64,000 nucleotides of DNA, from assembly GCA_020624805.1 (NCBI GenBank), contig JAHKVW010000006.1, positions 1 to 64,000 of the forward strand, in the 5' to 3' direction. Made by a program: the position numbers and the translations under genes. Positions 1 through 9,201 of the stretch are shown in pieces (positions within the stretch are counted from its first letter, which is position 1; each line of letters starts with the position of its first letter). This stretch comes from a bacterium (GTDB lineage: Bacteria > Bacillota > Clostridia > Oscillospirales > Acutalibacteraceae). A model generated the notes under the pieces. That model was given only the letters and a program-made list of their open reading frames with translations, had not been told where the DNA came from and ran no database searches.

Positions 1-236
1 ATGCAGAGCGTCGTCGCCTAGCTTATTGTTTCAGGATGATCAGGGAAAAGTCTGGTATGAGCAGGACTGATTTTTCTGTGTGGCTGGGAGTTCCTTACTT
101 GAATCAGCACGGATAATATGTTATATTCTTAGTTGTTAAAAAATCGCCGCTATTTAAAATTTGTATAAATACGCATGAAATTTAAGATTTTATGCAAAAA
201 GCATGATTGAATGTGACGATATAAGAAGAACCTGAT

Positions 237-1349
237 ATGAAGAAAAAATCGCTTTTTGAAAGATTCAAAAACTATATAATGTACGCCGGAACCGATAAAG
301 ATGAGTTCAAGCAGGTTCAGGATCAGGTAGCCAAGTCAAATCTCAAGGCGCTGAAGTACTGGTCGATCCTTGTCAGCGTATTCTGGACCTACTGCATCTG
401 TATGTCTTTTTACGCGACAGATTACCATATGTGCCGACCCGCCTATATCGTTTCGCTCTGCACCTGTATCTTTTCCTTCTTTTGCTCCCATTTTCTGATA
501 CCGCGATTTCCGAAAACGCTTCCTCTGTTCCAATTCTTTTTCCGCTTATCGCTGCTCGGCGGCGGAATCGGGATCGCCGTCTGTCAGCCGAACCTGCGTT
601 CGCTGACTATGTTTGCCGTCGCGATCATTTCGCCCTCCATTTTTATCGACACCACCTTGTCTTCGCTGGCGGTGCATTGCTCAGCCCTTGTCCTCTATGT
701 TCTGATGGGTAGGAACGTCATTTCCCCGGATATCTATTACTGGGGACTGAACAACTATATGCTGTTCTCCGTTTTCGGACTGTTGATCGGAAACGCGATC
801 AACAAAGAGCGTTTTGAGCGTTATGTTTACGCGGAATATGAGAAACAGCTGGCGGATGTTCAGATGCGTTACGCTTATTTCGATCGTTTAACCGGGCTCA
901 GGAACAGACATTCCTTTGAGGATAAGCTGACGCAGCTCTCGGAGAATCCGCCTGCGGAGCTGTGCATCATCATGGCGGATATCAACGGACTGAAGACGAC
1001 AAACGATACGATCGGGCACAAGGCGGGTGACGAGTTGATCACCGGCGCTTCGGAATGTCTGTCCGGAGCGTTTGAAGGGATCGAAACGATTTACCGCATC
1101 GGCGGCGACGAGTTCTGTATCATCATGAACGCGCCCATCGAAAAGGCACAGCAGTGTCTTTCGCGTCTGGATAAGCTGACGGCGATCTGGCACGGCAGCT
1201 ACATCGACAGCCTGTCGGTTTCTACCGGCGTCGCTTCGATCAAGGATCACGATGATGTGGAGTCTGTCTTTGCTCAGGCGGATAATAATATGTATGAGCA
1301 TAAGCGCGATTACTATAAGAACCTCGGCGTCGACAGAAGTTATCACTGA
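237..1349 (+). CDS. Membrane-bound diguanylate cyclase (GGDEF domain)
   Basis: N-terminal hydrophobic multi-TM region, then FDRLTGLRNRHSFEDKL...IYRIGGDEFCII with an intact GGDEF motif. Confidence 0.93.
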   Translation: MKKKSLFERFKNYIMYAGTDKDEFKQVQDQVAKSNLKALKYWSILVSVFWTYCICMSFYATDYHMCRPAYIVSLCTCIFSFFCSHFLIPRFPKTLPLFQFFFRLSLLGGGIGIAVCQPNLRSLTMFAVAIISPSIFIDTTLSSLAVHCSALVLYVLMGRNVISPDIYYWGLNNYMLFSVFGLLIGNAINKERFERYVYAEYEKQLADVQMRYAYFDRLTGLRNRHSFEDKLTQLSENPPAELCIIMADINGLKTTNDTIGHKAGDELITGASECLSGAFEGIETIYRIGGDEFCIIMNAPIEKAQQCLSRLDKLTAIWHGSYIDSLSVSTGVASIKDHDDVESVFAQADNNMYEHKRDYYKNLGVDRSYH

Positions 1350-1370
1350 CGAGAAATAATAACAGATAGA

Positions 1371-1412
1371 AATCCCCGAAAACCGTTGTATGCGGTATTC
1401 GGGGATGTTTTT
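1371..1412 (+). terminator. Rho-independent terminator after the GGDEF gene
   Basis: ATCCCCGAA ... TTCGGGGAT followed by GTTTTTA. Confidence 0.7.
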
Positions 1413-1497
1413 ACGGTGTTTCTATCAATGCGTCATCTATGGTTCGTAAAGTCGCAGATAATTTATTTGAGATTTTAAGATCTTTATGAAAAAATAC

Positions 1498-1529
1498 TTG
1501 ACAAATAAGCACTAAAGGTATATTATAAT
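1498..1529 (+). promoter_or_regulatory. Sigma-A-like promoter for the riboswitch transcript
   Basis: TTGACA (1498-1503) with an AT-rich -10 region TATTATAAT (1521-1529). Confidence 0.6.
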
Positions 1530-1540
1530 TATAACTAGAT

Positions 1541-1625
1541 AAAAAGGCAAAGCTGTTGAAAGGCAGTGACGCAAAACGAAGAGCCTAAGGTGCTTATGCA
1601 CTATGGTCGTCTGGTTGCATCTATG
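1541..1625 (+). ncRNA. Cyclic-di-GMP-I (GEMM-I) riboswitch
   Basis: GGCAAAGCTGTTGAAAGGCAGTGACGCAAAACGAAGAGCCTAAGGTGCTTATGCACTATGGTCGTCTGGTTGC contains the GCAAA..GAAA..GACGCAAA..GCCTAA..ATGG..GGTTGC signature. Confidence 0.9.
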
Positions 1626-1672
1626 GTGTGTCCGATTGAAGATGGGCACATAATAGGTGCTTTTATTTTTTC
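1626..1672 (+). terminator. Riboswitch expression platform (mutually exclusive hairpins, U-tract)
   Basis: GTGTCC..GGGCAC and GCAC..GTGC both use the segment GGGCAC; the second hairpin is followed by TTTTATTTTTTC. Confidence 0.5.
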
Positions 1673-1701
1673 TTAATGAAATTCGAAAGGGCGGTGCCAT
1701 C

Positions 1702-3324
1702 ATGAAAAAACTGCTTTCCCTGATGCTTGTCGCATTATTGGCGATCTCAGCATTCTGCATACCCGCTTATGCCTACACAGGTCACGTGAACGAGGGCGAT
1801 ACGCTGCAATTCAACGGCGCTACATCGAATAATATCTTCGGTGATCTGCTGAACTGGACGGGCGTTGTTTTTGGTAACGCAAACAATATCATCGACGTGG
1901 AGGGTACGCTTGCTGTCGGCGGTAACTTTGATTCTGACAGAGGCTTATCCGTTAACGGCGGCGTCAACGGCGCTGATAACGCGTCGACCGAGGATGTTGC
2001 GTTTTTGGTCAACGGCAACGCGAATATCGCCGGCTACGGCAACGTCTGGGGACAGACGGTGATCGGTAAGGCGGACGGCAACACCTATAAACTGTCCAAT
2101 GTGACTCCTTCCGCGACGACAAACGGTCAGTATACCGTAGCGAACGCCGCACAGTACTTTGCGGACGCGAAGAACACCGCGTATGCCGCAAAGACCGCGG
2201 TGGAAGCGCTTCCGGTCAACGGAGTCTGCGACGCTGCTTACGGTACCTATACATTTGCCGGTAACCCGGATGAAAATGTTTTGGTATACAACGTCGATGA
2301 CGCAGTCATCAACTCCTATCTCTTTGATTTCACGATCACCGAGGGTCAGACCATCGTCGTGAACCTGACGGCTGCCGACGCGATCACGCTGAAAAACGGC
2401 GCTTACAGGATCAACGGCAGCATGGATCCGGATTATCTGAGAGATTACAGCCGCAATATCATCATCAATGTCGTCAATGCGACGAAGCTCGAAATGACCT
2501 CTACCGAATTGATCGGTACGCTTCTGGCTCCCGATACGGATTTGACGGGCAGCAATGCCAACGTATGCGGTACCTCTATCCTGAACGGTCTTACCGGTTT
2601 GAACGGCTTTGAGCTTCACACCGGCTACAATCAAAGCTTTGTTCCCGCGGTTCCCGCTTCGGATCCCACTCCTGCTGCGGATCCCACCGAGGCTCCCGCT
2701 CAAGATCCCGTTGAGGGTCTGAGCATCAGGATCGATGTTCCTCTGAAGATGGCGGTCGCTTTTGCGGACGGCAGTGTTTATTACGGCGGCGAGATGAAGG
2801 AAGTCGTCGTCGGTAAAGAGTACGCCTTCCGTATGTGCGCGGTCAACTGGGACAATGGTCTGTATGACGGCAACGGAAACGGCATTGCCGGCACCGTCGT
2901 TTACAGAATGGTCGTTGTACATCAGAACGAGTTCAACGAGCTTGCCAAGGCGGCTAAGGAAGATCCTGATCGCTACACCGTGAAGGGTATTGATATCATC
3001 GACAACGTCGAGAAGAAGATCATCATCAACATCGACGCGAAGGATACGCACCTCGAGACCGACGTCAACAACTTCTTCATGGCATATCGCTTCCATTTCG
3101 CGAACGGAGATTATAACAAGAAGACCGGCATCGATCAGGTGATCAACAAGCCTCTTGAGAGCCTGTCCGTCAATCTGCCGCTCGGTTCCACTATCACCTG
3201 CAAGGCATATAACGGTGACGAGCTGATCGACACCACGGATGTGTTCATTGCCAACAACTCCGGCGAGGGCGTTTACGAGGATGAATTCCTCACCAGCGTC
3301 AACGATTTTACATGGAATCATTGA
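1702..3324 (+). CDS. Secreted choice-of-anchor A domain protein
   Basis: Signal peptide MKKLLSLMLVALLAISAFCIPAYAY; NIIDVEGTLAVGGNF...FLVNGNANIAG...GTLLAPDTDL...LNGFELH pattern of choice-of-anchor A domains; Pro/Ala linker; no LPXTG; upstream ORF start at 1657 judged too early. Confidence 0.75.
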   Translation: MKKLLSLMLVALLAISAFCIPAYAYTGHVNEGDTLQFNGATSNNIFGDLLNWTGVVFGNANNIIDVEGTLAVGGNFDSDRGLSVNGGVNGADNASTEDVAFLVNGNANIAGYGNVWGQTVIGKADGNTYKLSNVTPSATTNGQYTVANAAQYFADAKNTAYAAKTAVEALPVNGVCDAAYGTYTFAGNPDENVLVYNVDDAVINSYLFDFTITEGQTIVVNLTAADAITLKNGAYRINGSMDPDYLRDYSRNIIINVVNATKLEMTSTELIGTLLAPDTDLTGSNANVCGTSILNGLTGLNGFELHTGYNQSFVPAVPASDPTPAADPTEAPAQDPVEGLSIRIDVPLKMAVAFADGSVYYGGEMKEVVVGKEYAFRMCAVNWDNGLYDGNGNGIAGTVVYRMVVVHQNEFNELAKAAKEDPDRYTVKGIDIIDNVEKKIIINIDAKDTHLETDVNNFFMAYRFHFANGDYNKKTGIDQVINKPLESLSVNLPLGSTITCKAYNGDELIDTTDVFIANNSGEGVYEDEFLTSVNDFTWNH

Positions 3325-3343
3325 TTTGAAATAGAAAAACAGT

Positions 3344-3375
3344 ACATGACCGCGTAACAGCGGTCATGTTTTTTT
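3344..3375 (+). terminator. Rho-independent terminator
   Basis: ACATGACCG cgtaacag CGGTCATGT followed by T6. Confidence 0.85.
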
Positions 3376-3553
3376 GTCCTGAAACGATCGCGAACTACAG
3401 ACCTTCGGACTTTCTTTGCCAAGCAGGATAAAGGGATTGTATTCGGGTATGATTGTGTTACAGTATTGACAGGAACAGAACGATAATCATACCATTCTGT
3501 TTTTTCAAAACAAAAACAATAAAATAACTCACAAAAGGAAAGGAGGTTTTTTG

Positions 3554-3724
3554 ATGATTCCGAGAGAAGAATTAGCAAAGCTGGATCAGGATCTGATCGA
3601 GTTAGACTCGCCGTTCAGCAAGGAATTACCTATGCTCCGCAATAAGGCATGGGAGATCGCTAACAAATACGGCACCAACGACCCCGACGTAATGAGACAG
3701 TATTTCGAATGGAAATCACAGTGA
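3554..3724 (+). CDS. 56-aa small protein of unknown function (absent from the ORF track)
   Basis: ATG after strong SD AAGGAAAGGAGG; MIPREELAKLDQDLIELDSPFSKELPMLRNKAWEIANKYGTNDPDVMRQYFEWKSQ; followed by a terminator. Confidence 0.7.
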   Translation: MIPREELAKLDQDLIELDSPFSKELPMLRNKAWEIANKYGTNDPDVMRQYFEWKSQ

Positions 3725-3787
3725 TCCGTCGATGGGGGATCCATTGCTCCTTATCATGAAGGGTTTGGATCGACAATCAAAATGAAA

Positions 3788-3819
3788 ACTCCGAAGGCTG
3801 CGGCTTTCGGAGTTTTTTT
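3788..3819 (+). terminator. Rho-independent terminator
   Basis: ACTCCGAA ggctgcggc TTCGGAGT TTTTTT. Confidence 0.85.
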
Positions 3820-3901
3820 GACTTTTTCCATCCTATCATATATAATAAAAAAGATTAACGATCGATGATTCAACCGAATCGGGAAAGTGGAAGGTGATCG
3901 C

Positions 3902-4831
3902 ATGATTTACAGAAATGTGTTGGAGGCGGTGGGACAGACCCCGCTGATCCGACTGAATCGTATGCCTCAGCCCGGCAGCGCCGAGGTGCTGGTCAAGTTT
4001 GAGGCGCTGAATGTCGGCGGTTCGATCAAAACGCGCACCGCGCTGAATATGATCAATCACGCGGAGAAAAAGGGGCTGCTCAAATATGACAGCATCATCG
4101 TCGAGCCAACGTCGGGCAATCAGGGCATCGGACTGGCGCTGGTGGGCGCGGTAAAGGGCTACAAGACGATCATCATTATGCCTGATTCCGTCAGTGAGGA
4201 ACGCCGCAAGCTGATCAAGCACTACGGCGCGAAGGTCAAGCTGATCCATGATGCGGGCGATATCGGCGCGTGTATCGACGAATGTCTGAAGACCGCGTTG
4301 AAGATGGCGGAAAAGGATCCGCGCGTCTTTGTACCCCAACAGTTCGAGAATATCAATAACGTCAGAGCGCACAAGAAGTACACCGCGCTGGAGATCATGC
4401 AGCAGTGCGCCGACCATATCGACGGCTTCTGCTCGGGCATCGGCACCGGCGGCACCATCACCGGTATCGGTGAGGTGCTCAAGGCGCAGTATCCCGACAT
4501 CGAGATCTGGGCGGTCGAGCCTGAGAACGCCGCGATCTTAGCGGGCGGCACCATCGGCACGCACTTGCAGATGGGCATCGGCGACGGTCTGATCCCGCCG
4601 ATACTGAACAAGGAGATCTATGATGAGATCTATGTCGTGACGGATGAAGAGGCGATCAATACCGCAAAGCGGCTGGCGCGTGAGGAAGGGCTGATGTGCG
4701 GCATCTCCGGCGGCACTAATGTCGCCGCGGCATTGAAGCTCGCGAAGAAGCTCGGCCCCGGCAAGACGGTCGTCACCGTTCTGCCCGATACCGCCGAGCG
4801 CTACTTCTCCACACCGCTGTTTGAGGAATAA
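3902..4831 (+). CDS. cysK: PLP-dependent cysteine synthase family protein
   Basis: VGQTPLIRLNRM, GGSIKTRTALNMI (PLP lysine region), PTSGNQGIGLA, GTGGTITGIG, GISGGTN. Confidence 0.85.
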   Translation: MIYRNVLEAVGQTPLIRLNRMPQPGSAEVLVKFEALNVGGSIKTRTALNMINHAEKKGLLKYDSIIVEPTSGNQGIGLALVGAVKGYKTIIIMPDSVSEERRKLIKHYGAKVKLIHDAGDIGACIDECLKTALKMAEKDPRVFVPQQFENINNVRAHKKYTALEIMQQCADHIDGFCSGIGTGGTITGIGEVLKAQYPDIEIWAVEPENAAILAGGTIGTHLQMGIGDGLIPPILNKEIYDEIYVVTDEEAINTAKRLAREEGLMCGISGGTNVAAALKLAKKLGPGKTVVTVLPDTAERYFSTPLFEE

Positions 4832-4857
4832 CGGACAGTTTGATGGGGAGATAAATC

Positions 4858-5892
4858 ATGAAGAACAACATACGTATCGCGGCAATGATCCTTTTGATCA
4901 TGGTCATCTGCGCGGTGATCGCGGGATGTCAGAAGGGAACTGAACAAGCGACCGCCGATGAAGCCGCGGCACAGACAGCATCCGATCAGGCGACGAGGGA
5001 TGAGGCGATCATCACGATCCCGCTGACCGATGAAACCGCTAAGGCAAAGGAAAAGATGCAGACGCTCAATGTCAAGGAGAGTCTGTCCGAGAAGGGTTTT
5101 CCCGCGGCGCTGGATATGCTGAAAAACCGCGAGGGGCAGGAGTTCCCTCAAACGAAAACGAAATTGACGCAGAATTATTCCGCCGTCAACGGCAACGACC
5201 TCTATACGCTCGAAAATGACGATGCAGAGAGCATCCTCTTCTATCTTCACGGCGGCGCGTACGCTTACGGCATCAGTGAAAAACAGGTATTGTTTTGCGA
5301 CGATATGGCGCAGCGCCTGAACGCGAAGGTGTATCTGCCGCTCTATCCGCTGACCCCGCAGGCGACCTGTCGGGACGCGTATCCCTTCCTCGACGCCGCT
5401 TATGCCGAGGCGCTCAAAGAGGGCAAGCCCATCTACCTGATAGGCGATTCTGCCGGCGGCGGCTTAGCGCTCGGTTTTGCGGAGTATCTGAGGGATAACG
5501 GAACACAACTGCCGCAGAAGCTGTTTCTGCTTTCTCCGTGGGTCGATGTGACGATGTCCGATCCCGCGATCGCGGAGTATGAGCAAAAGGATCTGATGCT
5601 CAACAGCTACGGACTGATCGAGCTGGGCAAGCTGTGGGCAGGCGAGCTCGATACCAAGGATCCGTCGGTCAGCCCGCTTTACGGCGAGATGAAAGGTCTG
5701 CCCCCGACGATGATCTTCACCGGCACAGACGAGGTCATGGTGCCGGATAATACAACGCTTTATCATAAAATGCGGGAGGCGGGCGTTGACTGCTCCCTGA
5801 TCTTCGGCGAGGGCTTGTGGCATGTTTTTGTGCAGGATGAGTTCCCCGAGGCTGTTTCCGCGCGGCAGATGATAGTCGATTCCTGCCGGTAA
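4858..5892 (+). CDS. Lipoprotein alpha/beta hydrolase (HSL/esterase-like)
   Basis: Lipobox AVIAGC; HGGAYAYG oxyanion motif; GDSAGGG nucleophile elbow; C-terminal GLWHVF. Confidence 0.85.
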   Translation: MKNNIRIAAMILLIMVICAVIAGCQKGTEQATADEAAAQTASDQATRDEAIITIPLTDETAKAKEKMQTLNVKESLSEKGFPAALDMLKNREGQEFPQTKTKLTQNYSAVNGNDLYTLENDDAESILFYLHGGAYAYGISEKQVLFCDDMAQRLNAKVYLPLYPLTPQATCRDAYPFLDAAYAEALKEGKPIYLIGDSAGGGLALGFAEYLRDNGTQLPQKLFLLSPWVDVTMSDPAIAEYEQKDLMLNSYGLIELGKLWAGELDTKDPSVSPLYGEMKGLPPTMIFTGTDEVMVPDNTTLYHKMREAGVDCSLIFGEGLWHVFVQDEFPEAVSARQMIVDSCR

Positions 5893-5996
5893 AAAGGTTT
5901 TATCGATCATGTGATAAAGTCGATCGGTGAGATCGACATACGGAGAGAACATACGACGGCTCACGGTCAATGAAAATGGATAAAAGAGAGGGATAT

Positions 5997-7049
5997 ATGA
6001 CAGAAAGAAGACTCGATTCCCACGAACTGAATTTTTCGTCATTAAGTAAATACAGAAACGCGATCTACGGTCTGTGTGCGATTTGGATCGTCTTTTTTCA
6101 TGGTTCCGAAACGTTCAATATCAATGATTGTGAAGGGATCCGGATGACATTGGGACTGATCCTCCGCACGGGCAACTGTGCCGTCGATGTTTTTATGCTG
6201 CTGTCGGGTATCGGACTGTACTTCTCGCTGTCGAAAAAGCCGAAGCTGAGCACCTTTTATTGGAGAAGGCTGACGCGCATTTATTTGCCGTATCTGATCC
6301 TGATCGTGCCGTATCTCATTTATACGTGTATCATAGCGGAACAACATATCGACAGATTTTTTAAGACGGCGCTGGCGATCAACTATTGGCTCGGAGATGA
6401 TGAACCGATCGTTTTGTGGTATATTTCCGCTGTCATCGTCTTTTATCTGATCTCGCCGCTGCTGTTCAAGGCGATCCATTATCAGGAGAAAAACGCCTTG
6501 TTAAGAACGATCCTCATGGTCGCGGCTATCGTTGTGATCACGATCGTGTTGTATCACCGATTCAACGCTCTGTACTACTTGCTGGATAAAGCGCTTACGC
6601 GTTTAGCGGTATTTATCATCGGTATCTATATGGGCAGGACCGTGAAGCAGAAACGTCTTTTTTCGCCGCTGTTTTTGATCATTTGCGTGATGATCGCGGC
6701 ATTGGGCGTTCCGGTATGCGGCGTTCCGGAGGTTCATGGCGCGTATTATCGCTTATCCTGCTCGATCGTCGGTGTGGCGCTCACCTTTGTGTTTGCCCAG
6801 AGCTTTGTCACTTTGAGCAAGTGGAAGATCGACAAAGTATTCAATTTCTTCGGCGCGTTCTCGCTGGAGATCTATATCGCGACGAGCATCGGCAGAAAAA
6901 TATATGAAAAGACGTCTTGGGGCGCAGGTCACGGCTTGTACAAGTATTTGATCTTCTCATTGCCGTTTATGCTCATGGCATACCTCGCTTATTTGATACA
7001 GAAGCTGTTGCTGCGAAAGCAAAAACCGACAGAAGCACCGAAAATATAA
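5997..7049 (+). CDS. Acyltransferase family (acyltransferase 3) membrane protein
   Basis: YRNAIYGLCAIWIVFFHGSE start and about 10 TM segments; start chosen after AGAGAGGG. Confidence 0.8.
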   Translation: MTERRLDSHELNFSSLSKYRNAIYGLCAIWIVFFHGSETFNINDCEGIRMTLGLILRTGNCAVDVFMLLSGIGLYFSLSKKPKLSTFYWRRLTRIYLPYLILIVPYLIYTCIIAEQHIDRFFKTALAINYWLGDDEPIVLWYISAVIVFYLISPLLFKAIHYQEKNALLRTILMVAAIVVITIVLYHRFNALYYLLDKALTRLAVFIIGIYMGRTVKQKRLFSPLFLIICVMIAALGVPVCGVPEVHGAYYRLSCSIVGVALTFVFAQSFVTLSKWKIDKVFNFFGAFSLEIYIATSIGRKIYEKTSWGAGHGLYKYLIFSLPFMLMAYLAYLIQKLLLRKQKPTEAPKI

Positions 7050-7094
7050 CCATGTCAGCGCCTCAGAGAATCCGCGCTGCTGCAAAGGACGGAT

Positions 7095-7655
7095 ATGATG
7101 AATAAGACAGATTTAAAATGGAGTATCACCGACAGCAAATTGCTGCTGCATACACCGATATTCGATGTGAACGAGCAGCATGAGGTCGCCGCGACGGGGA
7201 TCGAGGGCGATTATGTGGCGATGGACGCGCCCGATTGGGCGATGGTCATCGCGGAGTACCGGGGCAGCTTTGTGCTGGTGCGCCAGTGGCGACATTCGGC
7301 GGAATGTCTGAGTCTGGAATTCCCCGGCGGCATGGTGGACGACGGAGAGGACGCCGCGACCGCGTCACGCCGTGAGCTGATGGAGGAGACCGGCTTTGAA
7401 GCAGGCAGGCTGACCCACTTGGGCACCGTCAGCCCGAACCCCGCTTTGTTCAAAAACCGCTTCCATGTGTATCTCGCCGAGGACTTGAAGCAGACGGGCA
7501 CGCAGTCGCTCGACCATGACGAGCTGCTCACCTATGAGCTGATGCCGACGGACGAGGTGATCCGCAATTACGGAAAGGGCGAATTCGCCCACGCACTGAT
7601 GGGTACGGCGCTGATGTTCTATTTGCAGCATCGACAGAAGGAAAACGACGATTGA
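7095..7655 (+). CDS. NUDIX hydrolase (ADP-ribose pyrophosphatase-like)
   Basis: Nudix box GGMVDDGEDAATASRRELMEETGFE. Confidence 0.9.
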   Translation: MMNKTDLKWSITDSKLLLHTPIFDVNEQHEVAATGIEGDYVAMDAPDWAMVIAEYRGSFVLVRQWRHSAECLSLEFPGGMVDDGEDAATASRRELMEETGFEAGRLTHLGTVSPNPALFKNRFHVYLAEDLKQTGTQSLDHDELLTYELMPTDEVIRNYGKGEFAHALMGTALMFYLQHRQKENDD

Positions 7656-7706
7656 CAACCCTACAGTCAAATGATATAGTATTTTCGGACGAGGGGTGGT
7701 AGCATC

Positions 7707-9191
7707 ATGTCGAGACTCGGCGTTATTATTGATAACACCTATCAATTAATTGAATACATCAATCGCGGCGGTATGTCGATCGTGTATCTCGCGGAGAACA
7801 TTCGGCTCGGAAATCGTTGGGCGGTCAAAGAGATTGTCAAAACGAACGATGAATATAACCGTCTGTACATCGACGCTTTGATCCATGAAGCGAATATGAT
7901 GAAGGATCTTGACTATCCCGCGTTTCCGCGCATCGTCGATATCATCGAGGATGACTACGCGCTCTATCTGGTGATGGATTATATCGAGGGCAAAACGCTG
8001 GAGGAGATCCTCTTTGAAGAAGGACCCCAACCCGAGGAGAGGGTGATCGGATGGGGCGTGCAGCTGTGCGACGCGATGTCTTATCTGCACAATCAGCCTT
8101 CCCCGATCATCTACCGTGATATGAAACCATCCAATGTGATCATGAAACCGGATGGCAGTCTGAGGATCATCGACTTCGGTGTGGCAAGGGTGTTTCATCC
8201 CGAAAAGACCAATGATACCGTTGCGCTCGGCACCAAGGGCTTTGCGCCGCCGGAGCAGTATGTCGGTCAGACGGATGAGCGCTCGGATATCTATGCGCTC
8301 GGCGCGACCATGCGGTATTTGTTGACAGGTGTGAATCCCCGTTCGAATGAGGCAGTGGATTATCCCGCGCTCTACGCGCAGATGGGATTGTCGGATAAGA
8401 TGATCCGCATCCTCGATAAATGTACCGCGATCAATCCCGCTGATCGTTATCAGACAGACAGCGAGCTGTGTGAGGCTCTCACCGAGGATGATCAGGCGGT
8501 AAAGCTCGCCCGTAAGATGAAAAAGATGAAGATCATCCTGCTGATCGCCGCGATCGTCGTTTTTGTGATCGGTCTGTCCGTGACGGTTTACAGCCTTGTC
8601 GGTATCAGGCAGCAAGAGATCATCGAGGCAACGGAAAATGCCGCGCCGCAGCTGGCTGTTGTGCCGAATCTGGTCGGAAAAACCTATGAAGAGGCAAAGG
8701 CGATTTTGGAAAAAGAGGGCTTGACCTGTGAAAAAACGGAGTCCTACAACGCAACGGTGAAAAAGGGCGTCGTGATCAGTCAGGATAAGCGCCCCAATGA
8801 GGTCTTGGAAAAGGGCTCAAAGATCGTTCTTACCGTGAGCTTGGGCGAAGAGGGTGAGACGACTGAAGCAGAAGCTGAGGAATCCAAGGAGAAGGACAGC
8901 AGTGAAAGCAGCTCCAAATCATCGTCCTCAAATTCATCGAGCAACGACTCCGACGATGATAACGGCTCTGACTCCGACTCTTCAAGAACCAGTCATTCCG
9001 CCGAGGATAACTCGGGCGGAGGCTCAAGCGGCAGCAGTTCCGGCTCCTATTACTCTGCATCTTCTTCCGCTTCCGGCGCAGATAGCGGTTCAGCTTCCGG
9101 CGCAGATAGCGGCTCAGCTTCCGCAGCGTCCGGCGGCGAAGGCGGTCAAGGTGGCGAAGGCGGTCAAGGCGGCGGAAGCGCAAGCCAGTAA
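7707..9191 (+). CDS. Membrane Ser/Thr protein kinase with one PASTA-like repeat and a Ser/Gly-rich tail
   Basis: GMSIVYLAE, AVKEI, IYRDMKPSNV, DFGVAR, APPEQY; TM; VVPNLVGKTYEEAKAILEKEGLTCEKTESYNATVKKGVVISQDKRPNEVLEKGSKIVLTVSLG. Confidence 0.92.
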   Translation: MSRLGVIIDNTYQLIEYINRGGMSIVYLAENIRLGNRWAVKEIVKTNDEYNRLYIDALIHEANMMKDLDYPAFPRIVDIIEDDYALYLVMDYIEGKTLEEILFEEGPQPEERVIGWGVQLCDAMSYLHNQPSPIIYRDMKPSNVIMKPDGSLRIIDFGVARVFHPEKTNDTVALGTKGFAPPEQYVGQTDERSDIYALGATMRYLLTGVNPRSNEAVDYPALYAQMGLSDKMIRILDKCTAINPADRYQTDSELCEALTEDDQAVKLARKMKKMKIILLIAAIVVFVIGLSVTVYSLVGIRQQEIIEATENAAPQLAVVPNLVGKTYEEAKAILEKEGLTCEKTESYNATVKKGVVISQDKRPNEVLEKGSKIVLTVSLGEEGETTEAEAEESKEKDSSESSSKSSSSNSSSNDSDDDNGSDSDSSRTSHSAEDNSGGGSSGSSSGSYYSASSSASGADSGSASGADSGSASAASGGEGGQGGEGGQGGGSASQ

Positions 9192-9201
9192 TTGTACTAT
9201 C

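Noticed and set aside
1945-3321. 458-aa minus-strand ORF
   Set aside because: Antisense shadow of the secreted choice-of-anchor A gene, which has riboswitch, signal peptide and terminator support.
7707-9191. Catalytic-loop variants YRD (this kinase) and HRDIS (kinase at 24590) as evidence of pseudokinases
   Set aside because: Catalytic Asp, Asn and DFG are intact in both, and such variants appear in related Firmicutes kinases; not sufficient to call inactive.
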